NCBI GenBank assembly: GCA_020161795.1
Contig: JAIUOR010000047.1
Span: 1 to 64,000, forward strand
DNA from: Actinomycetota bacterium
GTDB lineage: Bacteria > Actinomycetota > Actinomycetes > Propionibacteriales > Propionibacteriaceae
Length of the DNA: 64,000 bases
Direction of reading: 5' to 3'
Of the stretch, positions 52,697 through 63,517 are shown in pieces. Both the position numbers and the translations under genes were made by a program. A model generated the notes under the pieces. It worked only from the letters and a program-made list of their open reading frames with translations. It was not told the origin of the DNA and made no database searches. Position 1 is the stretch's first letter; every line of letters begins with the position of its first letter.

Positions 52697-54214
52697 TCAC
52701 TTCTCTGCGAACGGTACGGCCGGATCGGAGATCTGCGCCTGGGTCAGGGTGGCCACCACGGTCGGTTCGATCACGTTCAGCGCCACCTGCGGCACGAAGC
52801 CGAGCGCCAGGATCACCGCGAGCAGCGGCGCCATGACCCACCGCTCCCGGGCGTTGAGGTCGGTGGTGACGTGCTCGCGCACCTGGTCGGTGACCGGCCC
52901 GGTCATCACGCGCTGGTACATCAGCAGGATGTACACGGCGGCCAGGACGGTTCCCAGCACCGCCACGGCAGCCACCCACGGCTCCCGGGACCAGGTTCCG
53001 GCCAGCACCATGAACTCGCTGACGAAGCTCGACATGCCGGGCAACGCCAGCGAGGACAGGCCGGCCACCAAGGTGGTGCCAGCCAGCACCGGGGCGACCT
53101 TCTGCACGCCGCCGAAGGATTCCACCAGCGCCGAGCCGCGGCGGCTGATCAGGAAGCCGAGCACCAGGAACAGCGCGGCTGTCGAGAAGCCGTGGTTGAA
53201 CATGTAGAACACGGTGCCGCTCATGCCGCCGGTGGTGAAGGTGTAGATGCCCAGCACCATGAAGCCGAAGTGGCTCACCGAGGTGTAGGCCACCAGCCGC
53301 AGCAGGTTCTTCGAGCCGATCGCGGCGACCGCGCCGTACAGGATGGAGATCAGTGCCAGCACGATCATCACCGGTCCCGCCTCGCGGCTGGCGTCCGGGA
53401 ACAGCACCAGGCAGAACTTGATCATCCCGAAGGTGCCGATCTTGTCCAGGATGCCGACCAGCAGCACCGAAGTGCCCGGCGTCCCCTCCTCGGCGGCGGT
53501 GGGCAGCCAGGTGTGCACCGGCACCATCGGCGCCTTGATCGCGAAGGCGAACAGGAAGCCCACCATCAGCAGCATCCCGGTCGCCGGCGAGAAGCCGAGC
53601 CCGGCCAGGTCGGAGACCAGGAAGCTGGGCCGGCCCAGCAGCCGGGTCGACTCGGCGTACAGCCCGACCACGCTGAACAGCATCACCAGGCCGCCGGCCA
53701 GGCTGAACAGCAGGAACTTCACCGCGGCGTAGGAACGCCGCGCACCACCGAAGCCGCCGATCAGGAAGTACATCGGGATCAGCGTGGCTTCGAAGAAGAG
53801 GTAGAACAGCAGCACGTCGTCGGCAAGGAAGACGAACAGCGCCAGCGACTCCAGCGCCAGCACCAGGGCGAAGAAGACCTGCGCGCTCCACCGGAAGGCT
53901 CCGGTGTCGAACAGCTTCCACTCGGCCAGCAGTACGGCCGGGACGAGCAGCACGGTCAGCAGCACCATCATCAGCGACATGCCGTCCAGGCCGAGCGCCC
54001 AGGACGCCCCGAAGGGCGGGATCCAGGGAGCGATCTCGGCCAGCTCGGTGCCACCGACATACAGGGCGGCGACACCGAAGGCCACGCCGGCGGTGATCAG
54101 GGCGAAGGCCATGCCCAAGCCCTTGGCGATCTCCTTCACCGGGAAGCACAGCACGGCCGCGCCCAGCAGCGGGATCAGCCCGAGGACGGTCAACCAGGGA
54201 ACACTCATCTCCAC
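52697..54214 (-). CDS. nuoM: NADH-quinone oxidoreductase subunit M
   Basis: 505 residues, about 14 membrane helices, proton channel subunit. Includes DDVLLFYLFFEATLIPMYFLIGGFGG, LAFAIKAPMVPVHTWLPTAAEEGTPGTSVLLVGILDKIGTFG and NLLRLVAYTSVSHFGFMVLG. It is intact and lies between interrupted nuoL and nuoN. Confidence 0.96.
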   Translation of the reverse strand: MEMSVPWLTVLGLIPLLGAAVLCFPVKEIAKGLGMAFALITAGVAFGVAALYVGGTELAEIAPWIPPFGASWALGLDGMSLMMVLLTVLLVPAVLLAEWKLFDTGAFRWSAQVFFALVLALESLALFVFLADDVLLFYLFFEATLIPMYFLIGGFGGARRSYAAVKFLLFSLAGGLVMLFSVVGLYAESTRLLGRPSFLVSDLAGLGFSPATGMLLMVGFLFAFAIKAPMVPVHTWLPTAAEEGTPGTSVLLVGILDKIGTFGMIKFCLVLFPDASREAGPVMIVLALISILYGAVAAIGSKNLLRLVAYTSVSHFGFMVLGIYTFTTGGMSGTVFYMFNHGFSTAALFLVLGFLISRRGSALVESFGGVQKVAPVLAGTTLVAGLSSLALPGMSSFVSEFMVLAGTWSREPWVAAVAVLGTVLAAVYILLMYQRVMTGPVTDQVREHVTTDLNARERWVMAPLLAVILALGFVPQVALNVIEPTVVATLTQAQISDPAVPFAEK

Positions 54215-54222
54215 GTCCTCCC

Positions 54223-56130
54223 TCAGGCCAACTGACTCAAGATCATCACGACTCCGATTCCGACCACGCCCATGGTCAACCCCAGGGCGTAGCGGCGCAC
54301 CTGACCGGTCTGCAACTGCCTGCCCCGGCTGGACAGGCCCTGAACGATGTCCGCCAGGCCGTCGGCGCCGGCGTCGATGGCTCGCTGGTCGGTGGCCACC
54401 ACGCCATCGGCCAGCAGCATGGTCGGCTTCACCACCAGGGTGTCGTTCACCGCATCGCCGAACAGGTCGTTGCGGCCCACGATGGTGAACGGATTCGAGC
54501 TGGCCGGCGCGCTCTCCGGGATCGGCCTGCGGCCGAACAGCAGCCAGCCCACGGCCACGCCGACCGCCACCACGGCCATGGTCGCCCAGCCGACCGGCGT
54601 GGGCACCCAGCTGATCTCGTGCGGGTGGGCTCCGGTGGCCGGCTCCAGCCAGCCCTGGATCCAGCCGTTCATCGCCACGCCGGAGACCACGCTCAGCGCC
54701 GCCAGGAGGATCAGCGGGACGGTCATCGTCTTCGGCGACTCGTGCGGGTGGACGCCCTCCTGCCAGCGCTTCTCGCCGAGGAAGGTCATCAACATCAGGC
54801 GGGTCATGTAGAAGGCGGTCACGCCGGCACCCAGCAGGGCCAGCGAGCCGATCAGCGCGCTACGGCCGAAGGCGGCCTCGATGATGTGGTCCTTGGAGAA
54901 GTAGCCGGCAAGCGGCGGGACGCCGATGATCGCCAGGTAGCCCATCGCGAAGGTCCAGAAGGTGTACGGCATCGCCTTGGCCAGAGCGCCGTAGTGGCGC
55001 ATGTTCACGTCGTCGTTCATGCCGTGCATCACCGAGCCGGCGCCCAGGAACATGTTGGCCTTGAAGAAGCCGTGGGTGAGCAGGTGGAAGATCGCGAAGG
55101 CGTATCCCGCCGGGCCGAGGCCGGCCGCCAGGATCATGTAGCCGATCTGGCTCATCGTGGAGCCGGCCAGCACCTACTTGATGTCGTCCTTGCTGGTGCC
55201 GATCCAGGCGCCGGCCAGCAGGGTGACGGTTCCCACCACGACCACGGCGGTGCTCGCGGTGGTCGAGAGTTCGAAGATCGCGTGCGAGCGGACGACCAGG
55301 TAGACGCCGGCGGTCACCATGGTGGCGGCGTGGATCAGCGCCGACACCGGGGTCGGGCCCTCCATGGCGTCCAGCAACCAGGCCTGCAGCGGTACCTGGG
55401 CCGACTTGCCGCAGGCGCCGACCAGCAGCAGCAGCCCGATCAGGGTGGGCCAGAACGGCCCGGCCTGGCCGATGCCGTGGTTGACGGCCTCGAAGGCCGA
55501 CGACCCGAACAGCGCCAGCATGGCCATCACGGCCATCGTCATGCCGAGGTCGCCGACGCGATTCATCACGAAGGCCTTCTTGGCGGCGGCAGCCGCCGAG
55601 GGCTTGTGCTGCCAGAAGCCGATCAGCAGGTAGGACGCCAGGCCGACACCCTCCCAACCGACGAACAGCACCAGGTAGCTGTCGGCCAGCACCAGGATCA
55701 GCATCGCCGCGATGAACAGGTTGAGGTAGGCGAAGAAACGACGCTTGCGCTCGTCGTGGGCCATGTAGCCCAGCGAGTAGATGTGGATCAGCGCGCCGAC
55801 GCCGGTGATCAGCAGGGCGAACAGGATCGACAGCGGGTCGATCAGCAGACCGGCCTGCACCGACCAGGTGGGGGTCGCGATCCACTCGTACAGCGGCACC
55901 GACACCGCCCGCTCCCCGACCGGGGAGAGCAGCTGCTGGCCGAACAGGTAGGCGGCCATGGCGAAGGAGGCCAGCACGGCCCCGACGGCGACGGGCGGGC
56001 CCACCTTGTCCAGCGCGCTGCCGCCGAGCAGCAGCAGCGCGGCGCCGAGCGCCGGGATGGCGATCATCAGCCAGGCCCACTCGAACATCCCCGTCGCGAG
56101 AACGGGGGCGATCGTCTCCAGGACAGTCAC
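54223..56130 (-). pseudogene. nuoL: NADH-quinone oxidoreductase subunit L, interrupted by in-frame TAG
   Basis: The frame from GTG at 56130 to 54223 codes a normal-length NuoL (about 635 codons), with [22 protein letters not shown] and, after the break, VLAGSTMSQIGYMILAAGLGPAGYAFAIFHLLTHGFFKANMFLGAGSVMHGM. At 55174-55176 it reads DDIK-stop-VLAGSTMSQIG, where homologues continue without interruption. A single-base change (AAG to TAG) would explain it; both halves are otherwise intact and without frameshift. Either a nonsense mutation, a sequence error, or a read-through. If real, the membrane arm would lose its distal pump, with the Ndh enzyme as back-up. Confidence 0.9.
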
Positions 56131-56140
56131 GTCGTTCCCC

Positions 56141-56440
56141 TCAGAGTTTCAGCAGACTGGCGGCGTCGACCGAGGTCGAGCGTCGGGTACGGAAGATGAT
56201 CATGATGATCGACAGCCCGACCACCACTTCGGCCGCCGCCACCACCATCACGAAGAAGCTGGCGACCTGGCCTTCGAGCCCGCCCCAGGCCAGCGCGAAG
56301 GCGACCATGGCGAGGTTGGCGGAGTTCAGCATCATCTCCACCGACATGAAGATCACCAGCGCGTTGCGCCGCACCATCACCCCGATGGCACCGATCGTGA
56401 AGATGATCGCCGCCAGGATGAGCAGATTCTCGGTGCTCAC
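56141..56440 (-). CDS. nuoK: NADH-quinone oxidoreductase subunit K
   Basis: 99 residues, three helices, with the two conserved Glu in helices 2 and 3 ([15 protein letters not shown] and [15 protein letters not shown]). GTG at 56440 overlaps the nuoJ stop by four bases. Small MnhC-like pump subunit in the arm. Confidence 0.95.
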   Translation of the reverse strand: MSTENLLILAAIIFTIGAIGVMVRRNALVIFMSVEMMLNSANLAMVAFALAWGGLEGQVASFFVMVVAAAEVVVGLSIIMIIFRTRRSTSVDAASLLKL

Positions 56441-57225
56441 TCTTCCTCCTCGTCCACGACCCGCTCGATGGCCTCGAAGGTCGCCTGGGTGGCCTGGGAC
56501 AGCGCCGGGGCGTCCACGATCACACCGCGGCCGGCCAGTACGTGCGAGACCGACGCCTCGGCGATGCTGCCGTCGGGCAGCAGGGCCGGGGTGGCGATCG
56601 AGTTGTGCCTGGCCAGCACGCCGGAGTTGGGCAGCGTGCCCGGGTGGGCCCCGGTCTCGGCGTAGGCCTTCATCCGGGCGGTGGCCAGTTCGACCTGGCC
56701 CGGCTTGGGATGGACGCGGCGCCGGTGCGCCAGCACCATCGCCGCGACGGCGGCGGTGATCAGCAGCGCCGAGGTCAGCTCGAAGGCGAAGAGGTAGCGG
56801 CCGAAGATCAACGCCGCCAGGCCCTGCACATTGCCGCCATAGGCGCTGTTGGCCTCCGCCAGCCCGGCGGCCGAAGCGGTCACCGCGCCCCCGATGCCGA
56901 AGATGATCAGGGCCACCAGCCCGAGGGCGGTCAGCCCGGCTGCCACCCGCTGGCCGCGCAGCGTCTCCACCACCGAGTCGGGGGTGTCGATGCCGACCAG
57001 CATCAGCACGAACAGGAACAGCATCATGATCGCGCCGGTGTACACGATGATCTGCACGGCACCGAGGAAGGGGGCGTCCATGGCCAGGTAGAGGGCGGCC
57101 AGGTTGAGCATCGCGAAGACGGTGCTGAGCGCGGAGTACACGGCCTTGCGGAACAGCACCAGGCCGAGCGCTCCCAGCACCATCAGCGGTCCGCAGATCC
57201 AGAAGGCGACGTCTGCCCCGGTCAT
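56437..57225 (-). CDS. nuoJ: NADH-quinone oxidoreductase subunit J
   Basis: 262 residues. Five membrane helices in the first 170 residues, with the characteristic [17 protein letters not shown] (including the pi-bulge helix 3); the hydrophilic C-terminal extension of about 100 residues is typical of actinobacterial NuoJ. ATG overlaps the nuoI stop. Confidence 0.95.
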   Translation of the reverse strand: MTGADVAFWICGPLMVLGALGLVLFRKAVYSALSTVFAMLNLAALYLAMDAPFLGAVQIIVYTGAIMMLFLFVLMLVGIDTPDSVVETLRGQRVAAGLTALGLVALIIFGIGGAVTASAAGLAEANSAYGGNVQGLAALIFGRYLFAFELTSALLITAAVAAMVLAHRRRVHPKPGQVELATARMKAYAETGAHPGTLPNSGVLARHNSIATPALLPDGSIAEASVSHVLAGRGVIVDAPALSQATQATFEAIERVVDEEEE

Positions 57226-57785
57226 CGGGTGCCTCCCGTCGCGTCACGGACGACCGGGGTTCGGTTGTCCGGCTGGCCGGTACTGGGCAGGCCGAGGAAG
57301 TAGTCCTTCTCGTCGTCGCCGAGCCGGCGTGGGTGGGGCGGCTCCTCCATGCCCGGCAGCAGCGGGGCGAGCAGCCGATCCTTGGTGTAGATCATCTTCT
57401 CCCTGGTCGTGTCGGCCAGCTTGAAGTCGTTGGTCATCGTCAGCGCCCGGGTCGGGCAGGCCTCGATGCACAACCCGCACAGGATGCAGCGCAGGTAGTT
57501 GATCTGGTACACCCGGCCGTACCGCTCACCAGGGCTGAACCGCTCCTCCTCGGTGTTGTCGGCGCCCTCGACGTAGATCGCGTCCGCCGGGCAGGCCCAG
57601 GCGCACAGCTCGCAGCCGACGCACTTCTCCAGGCCGTCCGGCCAGCGGTTGAGCTGATGGCGGCCGTGGAAGCGGGGCGCGGTGACCTTCTCCTTGCCCG
57701 GTTCCGGGTAGCCCTGGGTGAAGGTCTTGCGGAAGATGGTGCGGAAGGTCACACCGAAGCCCGCCCACGGGTCCAAGATGCCCAT
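57222..57785 (-). CDS. nuoI: NADH-quinone oxidoreductase subunit I
   Basis: 187 residues with two 4Fe-4S ferredoxin motifs, [12 protein letters not shown] and [12 protein letters not shown], clusters N6a/N6b. Start ATG at 57785, overlapping the nuoH stop. A 55-residue C-terminal tail after the clusters ([23 protein letters not shown]) is common in actinobacteria. Confidence 0.96.
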   Translation of the reverse strand: MGILDPWAGFGVTFRTIFRKTFTQGYPEPGKEKVTAPRFHGRHQLNRWPDGLEKCVGCELCAWACPADAIYVEGADNTEEERFSPGERYGRVYQINYLRCILCGLCIEACPTRALTMTNDFKLADTTREKMIYTKDRLLAPLLPGMEEPPHPRRLGDDEKDYFLGLPSTGQPDNRTPVVRDATGGTR

Positions 57786-59077
57786 CACGCCTCCTTCTGG
57801 GTCGAGTCGTCTTCGGTGGAGGCGACCACGCCGGCCAGCTCGGGCAGTACCTGCCCGGGCATCGGCGGAACCGGGTAGCCACCCGCGAAGGCGTCGAACG
57901 GCTCGTCGGCGTCCTCCGGTTCCGGCGGTTTCTTGTCGCCGACGAAGAGCAGCGCCACCATGATCAACAGCAGTGCCACGGCTATCCCGACGGTGACCGT
58001 CCACAGCAGATCGCTCATGCCCTCCTGCTGCACCTTGCGGATCACCGAGATCATCACGATCCAGCCCAGTGAGATCGGGATCAGGACCTTCCAGCCCAGG
58101 CTCATGAACTGGTCGTAGCGGAACCGCGGCAGCGTTCCACGCAGCCAGACGAACAGCGAGATGAACAGCTGCACCTTGATCACGAACCAGACCGGCCCGA
58201 GCCACGGGTTGTTCAGGAACTCGACCTGGTTCAGCGGCCACGGCGGCAGGTAGCCGCCCACGAACAGCGTGGTGGCGATCGCCGAGACGGTGGCCATGTT
58301 GATGTACTCGGCCAGGAAGTAGATCGCGTAGCGGAAGCCGGAGTACTCGGTGATGTAGCCCGACACCAGCTCGGATTCGGCCTCCGGGAGGTCGAAGGGC
58401 GCCCGGTTGGTCTCGCCCACCATCGAGATGACGTAGATGAGGAAGCTCGGGATCAGCGTGACGAACAGCCAGTTCGGCATGCCCCAGGCGTCGAACCCGA
58501 AGGGCATCAGCGGCACCCGCTGCGCCTCGACGATCTCCGCGGTCGACATCGAGCCGGCGTAGAGGAAGACCGCCACCAGCGACAGCCCCATCGCGATCTC
58601 GTAGCTGATCATCTGCGCGGACGAGCGCAACGCACCCAGCAGCGAGTACGGCGAGTTGGAGGCCCAGCCGGCCAGCACGAAGCCGTAGATCGCCACCGAC
58701 GAGACCGCCAGGAAGACCAGCACGCCGATGTCGAGCTCGGCCAGCTGCAGCCGGGTGGTCACCCCGAAGATCTCCACCTCGCCGCCGAAGGGCATCACGG
58801 CCCAGGCGGTGAAGGCGGCGGTGCCGGCGATCAGCGGCGCGATGGTGAACAGCGCCCGGTCCACCATGTGGGGCATGAAGTCTTCCTTGATCAGGAGCTT
58901 CATGCCGTCGGCGAGCGCCTGGGCGAGGCCGAACGGGCCGTTCAGGATCGGGCCGAGACGGTGCTGCATCTTGGCCACCAGCCGGCGCTCGTACCAGACG
59001 TTGAAGATCGTCCAGACCAGTAGCACGACGAACAGGACGACGACCTTGATCAGGACCAGCCACCACGGATCGTTCAT
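57785..59077 (-). CDS. nuoH: NADH-quinone oxidoreductase subunit H
   Basis: 430 residues, eight membrane helices, forming the quinone chamber with NuoD and Nuo[53 protein letters not shown] and [19 protein letters not shown] are the signatures. C-terminal acidic extension. TGATG overlap with nuoG. Confidence 0.96.
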   Translation of the reverse strand: MNDPWWLVLIKVVVLFVVLLVWTIFNVWYERRLVAKMQHRLGPILNGPFGLAQALADGMKLLIKEDFMPHMVDRALFTIAPLIAGTAAFTAWAVMPFGGEVEIFGVTTRLQLAELDIGVLVFLAVSSVAIYGFVLAGWASNSPYSLLGALRSSAQMISYEIAMGLSLVAVFLYAGSMSTAEIVEAQRVPLMPFGFDAWGMPNWLFVTLIPSFLIYVISMVGETNRAPFDLPEAESELVSGYITEYSGFRYAIYFLAEYINMATVSAIATTLFVGGYLPPWPLNQVEFLNNPWLGPVWFVIKVQLFISLFVWLRGTLPRFRYDQFMSLGWKVLIPISLGWIVMISVIRKVQQEGMSDLLWTVTVGIAVALLLIMVALLFVGDKKPPEPEDADEPFDAFAGGYPVPPMPGQVLPELAGVVASTEDDSTQKEA

Positions 59078-61485
59078 CAGGCGACACCTCCCCGGTCGAG
59101 CTGGACGGCGTCGCCGGCCAGCACCCCGTACTCGCCCAGGGACATCCCGGGCGCGTTGGTGGGCACCCAGACCGTGCCGTCCACCATGTCTGCGGCCACC
59201 TCCAGCGGCAGCGAGAAACTGCCCGCGGCGGTGGTCACCGTCACCAGGTCACCCTCGGCGAGGCCGGCAGCCGTCGCGACAGTGGGGCTGACCCGCGCGA
59301 CCGCCGGCTTGGCGGTGGCGGCCAGGGCCTCCTCGTAGTCCATGCCGCGGCCGCCGTCCAGCATCTCGCGCCAGGTCGCCAGTCGGTAGCTGCCCGCCTT
59401 GACCTTCGCCGGCTTGGCCTTGGCCGCATCGGCGGACGCCGGACGAGCGCCCTCCCAGGCGCCCAGCTCGGCGAGCTCGGCCGCCGCCTGGGCGACGGTG
59501 CGCACCCCGAGGGGCTTGCCGAGCGCATCGGCCAGGGCGGCCAGGACGCGCAGGTCGGTCATCGGATTGTTGGCCTGCTTGATGACGGTGTTCACCACGC
59601 CGGCGCGATGCTCCCAGTTCAGGAAGGTGCCAGCATGCTCCTCGATCAGCGCCACCGGGAAGACCACATCGGCCCGCTCGGTGACCTCGGAGAGCCGGTT
59701 CTCCAGGCTGATCACGAAGCCGGCGGCCTCCAGCGCTTCTCGGGTGGCCACGGCATTGGCGAAGTCCTTCGGCTCCAGGCCGGCCACCACCAGGGCGGCC
59801 AGCTCGCCGTCGGCGGCGGCTTCCAGGATGGCTGCCGCATCGAGACCGGGCTCGGCGGGCAGGGAGTCGACTCCCCAGGCCGCGGCCACATCCACCCGAG
59901 CGGCCGAATCGGCCACCGTACGTCCACCGGGCAGCAGGGTCGGCAGGCAACCGGCCTCGATCGCACCGCGGTCTCCGGCGCGCCGGGGAACCCAGGCGTA
60001 GCGGGCTCCGGCCTTCGCGGTCGCGGTCACCACGGCGGTGAGGACGCCGGGCGCGGTCGCCGCGCGCTCCCCCACCAGCACGACGGTGTCGCCGTCCAGC
60101 TCGATGCCGGCCAGGGCCGCCGCCTCGTCGCCGGGAGCGGTGGCCACCAGCGTCGCGTTCAGCTTCGCCGAACCGTTCGAGGCGTAGGGCGCGATCGTGG
60201 TGACCTTCAGCCCCTTCTTGCGGACCGCCTTGCGCAGCCGCAGGAAGACGGCACCGGTCTCCTCCTCGGGTTCGAAGCAGACCAGCACGACCTGCTTGGC
60301 GGTCTCCAGGTCGCCGTAGGTGACGCCCTCACCGAGCGTCCGGCCGGCGATCTGGCTGGTCAGGAAGCCGGTCTCCTCGGCGCTCAGCGGCCGGGAGCGG
60401 AAGTCGATGTGATTGGTGCCGAGCACGGCCCGGGCGAACTTGGCGTAGCCGTAGGCGTTCTCCACGGTCAGCCGGCCGCCGGTCAGCACGCCCACGGAGT
60501 TCCCGGCCGCCTGCAGGCCGGCCACCGCGGCGTCGATCGCCTCCGGCCAGCTGGCCACCTTGAGGACACCGTCCCGGCGCACCAGCGGGCGGGTGATCCG
60601 GTCCTCGCCGCGTCCGGAGACGAAGGCGAACCGGCCCTTGTCGCAGTTCCACTCCTCGTTGACCTCGGGGTTGACCCCAGCCAGGCGGCGCTTCACCTGG
60701 AAGTGCCGGTGGTCCACCCGCAGCGAGCAGCCGCCCGCGCAGTGCTCACAGGTGGAATCGGTGGAGATCAGGTCGAACGGCCGGCTCTGGAACCGGTAGG
60801 AGACGCTGGTCAGCGCGCCCACCGGGCAGATCTGGATGACATTGCCGGAGAAGTAGGAGTTGTAGGGGTCGTCGGCGTACTTGCCGACCTGCTGCAGCGC
60901 GCCGCGCTCGACCAGGGCGATGAAGGGATCGCCCGAGATCTGCTCGGAGAACCGGGTGCAGCGCGCGCACAGGATGCAGCGTTCGCGATCCAGCAGGATC
61001 TCGGCCGAGATCGGCACCGGCTTGGGGAAGGTGCGCTTGACCCCCTCGTAGCGGCTCTCGCCGCGGCCGTTGCTGAGCGCCTGGTTCTGCAGCGGGCATT
61101 CGCCGCCCTTGTCGCAGATCGGGCAGTCCAGCGGGTGGTTGACCAGCAGGAACTCCAGCATCCCCTCCTGCGCCTTGGCGGCGGCCGGCGAGGTGACCTG
61201 GGTGCTGATCTTCATCCCGGGAGCGCATTCCAGCGTGCAGGAGGCCTGGGGCTTGGGCATGCCGCGGCCGTTGCCCATGTCGGGCACCTCCACCAGGCAC
61301 TGCCGGCAGGCGCCGACCGGGTCGAGCAGCGGGTGGTCGCAGAACCGCGGGATGGCTATCCCGATCATCTCGGCGGCCCGGATCGCTAGCGTGCCCTTGG
61401 GCACCTGCACCTCGATGCCGTCGATGGTCACCGTGATGGTGTCGACCGGCGCCACGGCCTCGCCGGGCTTGGTGATGACGCTCAT
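59077..61485 (-). CDS. nuoG: NADH-quinone oxidoreductase subunit G
   Basis: 802 residues. N-terminal 2Fe-2S domain ([15 protein letters not shown]), then the His/Cys and 4Fe-4S motifs of NuoG ([13 protein letters not shown] and CILCARC), then a molybdopterin-oxidoreductase-like domain, which has lost Mo binding in this family. ATG overlaps the nuoF stop by four bases. Confidence 0.95.
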   Translation of the reverse strand: MSVITKPGEAVAPVDTITVTIDGIEVQVPKGTLAIRAAEMIGIAIPRFCDHPLLDPVGACRQCLVEVPDMGNGRGMPKPQASCTLECAPGMKISTQVTSPAAAKAQEGMLEFLLVNHPLDCPICDKGGECPLQNQALSNGRGESRYEGVKRTFPKPVPISAEILLDRERCILCARCTRFSEQISGDPFIALVERGALQQVGKYADDPYNSYFSGNVIQICPVGALTSVSYRFQSRPFDLISTDSTCEHCAGGCSLRVDHRHFQVKRRLAGVNPEVNEEWNCDKGRFAFVSGRGEDRITRPLVRRDGVLKVASWPEAIDAAVAGLQAAGNSVGVLTGGRLTVENAYGYAKFARAVLGTNHIDFRSRPLSAEETGFLTSQIAGRTLGEGVTYGDLETAKQVVLVCFEPEEETGAVFLRLRKAVRKKGLKVTTIAPYASNGSAKLNATLVATAPGDEAAALAGIELDGDTVVLVGERAATAPGVLTAVVTATAKAGARYAWVPRRAGDRGAIEAGCLPTLLPGGRTVADSAARVDVAAAWGVDSLPAEPGLDAAAILEAAADGELAALVVAGLEPKDFANAVATREALEAAGFVISLENRLSEVTERADVVFPVALIEEHAGTFLNWEHRAGVVNTVIKQANNPMTDLRVLAALADALGKPLGVRTVAQAAAELAELGAWEGARPASADAAKAKPAKVKAGSYRLATWREMLDGGRGMDYEEALAATAKPAVARVSPTVATAAGLAEGDLVTVTTAAGSFSLPLEVAADMVDGTVWVPTNAPGMSLGEYGVLAGDAVQLDRGGVA

Positions 61486-62798
61486 GCGTGGCTCCCTTCA
61501 GCAACCTCGAACAGGGCGCTGCGGCCGTACGGGAACAACTCGTAGGCCGGAGTGTGGTAGCCGGCCTCGAACTCCGGACGGAAGTGCCGCACCGCCGAGG
61601 TGACGCAGGCGACCGCACCGTCGGCGAGCGCGCAGAAGGACTTGCCGCCGATGTTGTCGCAGACGTCCAGCAGCTTGTCGACGTCGCCTTCCTCGGCGAC
61701 CCCGTCCTCGAACTTCTTCAGCAGCTGCACCAGCCACCACGAGCCTTCGCGGCAGGGGGTGCACTTGCCGCAGGACTCGTGCTTATAGAACTCCACCCAG
61801 CGCAGCGTGGTACGCACCACCGAGACGGTCTCATCGAAGATCTGCAGCGCCTTGGTGCCCAGCATGCTGCCGACCGACGCCATGCCCTCGTAGTCGAGCG
61901 GGACGTCGAGGTGCTCGCCGGTCAGGATCGGGGTGGACGAGCCACCCGGCGTCCAGAACTTCAGCTCATGGCCGGCCCGGATGCCGCCGGAGAGGTCGAG
62001 CAGCTCCCGCAGCGTGATGCCCAGCGGAGCCTCGAACTGGCCCGGACGGGCGACGTGGCCCGACAGCGAGTAGATCGTCATGCCCTTGGACTTCTCGGTG
62101 CCCATCGAGGAGAACCAGGCCGCACCGTTCGCGACGATGCAGGGCACCGAGGCGATCGACTCGACATTGTTGATCACGGTCGGCGAGGCGTACAGGCCGG
62201 CCACCGCCGGGAACGGGGGCCGCAGCCGGGGCTGGCCGCGGCGTCCCTCCAGCGAGTCGAGCAGCGCCGTCTCCTCGCCGCAGATGTAGGCGCCCGCGCC
62301 GGCGTGCACGATGATGTCGAGGTCGTAGCCCGAGCCGTGGATGTTCTTGCCGAGGTGGCCGGCAGCGTAGGCCTGCTCGACGGCGTGCCGCATCCGGCGG
62401 ATGACGTGCAGCACCTCACCGCGGATGTAGACGAAGGCGGTGTGGCAGCCGATCGCGTAGGACGCGATGATCATGCCCTCCACCAGGGTGTGCGGGCTGG
62501 CCATCAGCAGCGGGATGTCCTTGCAGGTACCCGGCTCGGATTCGTCGCCGTTGACCACCAGGTACTTCGGGTTGGGATTGTCCTTGGGGACGAAGCTCCA
62601 CTTCATGCCGGTCGGGAAGCCCGCGCCGCCGCGGCCACGCAGCCCGGCGTCCTTCACCAGGTTGGTCACCTCGTCGGGGGTCATCGCGAACGCCTTGTCG
62701 ATCGCCGCGTAGCCGCCGGACGCGGTGTAGGCGGCGATGTCCCAGGACTTCTCGTCGCCCCAGTTGGCCGACAGGACGGGTGTCAGCAGGTCGGTCAC
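61482..62798 (-). CDS. nuoF: NADH-quinone oxidoreductase subunit F
   Basis: 438 residues, NADH- and FMN-binding subunit. GLRGRGGAGFPTGMKWSF (NADH/FMN binding), GAGAYICGEETALLDSLEG, and the 4Fe-4S site ESCGKCTPCREGSWW followed by SFCALADGAV. GTG start at 62798 overlaps the nuoE stop by four bases. Confidence 0.96.
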   Translation of the reverse strand: MTDLLTPVLSANWGDEKSWDIAAYTASGGYAAIDKAFAMTPDEVTNLVKDAGLRGRGGAGFPTGMKWSFVPKDNPNPKYLVVNGDESEPGTCKDIPLLMASPHTLVEGMIIASYAIGCHTAFVYIRGEVLHVIRRMRHAVEQAYAAGHLGKNIHGSGYDLDIIVHAGAGAYICGEETALLDSLEGRRGQPRLRPPFPAVAGLYASPTVINNVESIASVPCIVANGAAWFSSMGTEKSKGMTIYSLSGHVARPGQFEAPLGITLRELLDLSGGIRAGHELKFWTPGGSSTPILTGEHLDVPLDYEGMASVGSMLGTKALQIFDETVSVVRTTLRWVEFYKHESCGKCTPCREGSWWLVQLLKKFEDGVAEEGDVDKLLDVCDNIGGKSFCALADGAVACVTSAVRHFRPEFEAGYHTPAYELFPYGRSALFEVAEGSHA

Positions 62799-63517
62799 AG
62801 CTTCGTCACCTCCGGGTTGGGGGCCGTCCAGCCCTCGGCGTCGGCGATCCCCTTGCCCAGCAGCGAGGCCTCTCCGGCACTCGGTCCCTCGTCCGCGCGG
62901 CCGTCGGGGAAGCCCGCCAGGACCCGCTCGGCCTCGCGCCAGGAGGTGAGGGTGGCACCCCGGCTGGCCTTGACGTCCTTGCCGGCGGACAGGTCGTCCA
63001 GCAGCTGTTCGGCCTTGTCCGGGGTCATGTTGTCCATGAACTCCCAGTTGACCATCATCACCGGGGCGAAGTCGCAGGCCGCGTTGCACTCGATCCGCTC
63101 CAGGCTGAAGGCGCCGTCGGCGGTGGTCTCGTCGGGGTGGATGCCCAGCTTGGCCTCCACGCAGTCCAGCAGCGCGTCGCCGCCCATCACCGCGCACAGC
63201 GCGGTGGTGCAGACGCCGATGTGATGCCGGCCGGCCGGCCGGCGGCGGTACATCGTGTAGAAGGTCGCCACCCCGGACACCTGGGCCGTCGTGATGCCCA
63301 GCACCTGCGCGCAGGCCTCGATGCCGGCCGGGGACACCCGTCCGTCGACGCTCTGCACCAGGTGCAGCATCGGCAGCAGCGCCGAGCGCGGCTGCGGGTA
63401 GCGGCCGGCGAGCTCGCGCAGCTCGGCCATCGTGGTCTCGTCGATGTTCGTCGAGGTATCGGTCATGTCGACTTCCCCGGATTCGGGGAAGAAGGACTGG
63501 AACTCGTGGCCGCTCAT
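62795..63517 (-). CDS. nuoE: NADH-quinone oxidoreductase subunit E
   Basis: 240 residues, thioredoxin-like 2Fe-2S subunit: [13 protein letters not shown] and [15 protein letters not shown] hold the four Cys of cluster N1a. The start at 63517 ([13 protein letters not shown]) overlaps the nuoD stop in ATGA style as in neighbours; a later ATG (MTDTSTNID) is possible. C-terminal 55-residue extension. Confidence 0.94.
   Translation of the reverse strand: MSGHEFQSFFPESGEVDMTDTSTNIDETTMAELRELAGRYPQPRSALLPMLHLVQSVDGRVSPAGIEACAQVLGITTAQVSGVATFYTMYRRRPAGRHHIGVCTTALCAVMGGDALLDCVEAKLGIHPDETTADGAFSLERIECNAACDFAPVMMVNWEFMDNMTPDKAEQLLDDLSAGKDVKASRGATLTSWREAERVLAGFPDGRADEGPSAGEASLLGKGIADAEGWTAPNPEVTKL

Noticed and set aside
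52472-54235. 587-codon plus-strand frame rich in His and Gln
   Set aside because: Mirror of hydrophobic nuoM codons; antisense of Leu/Val/Ala-rich membrane proteins produces such compositions.
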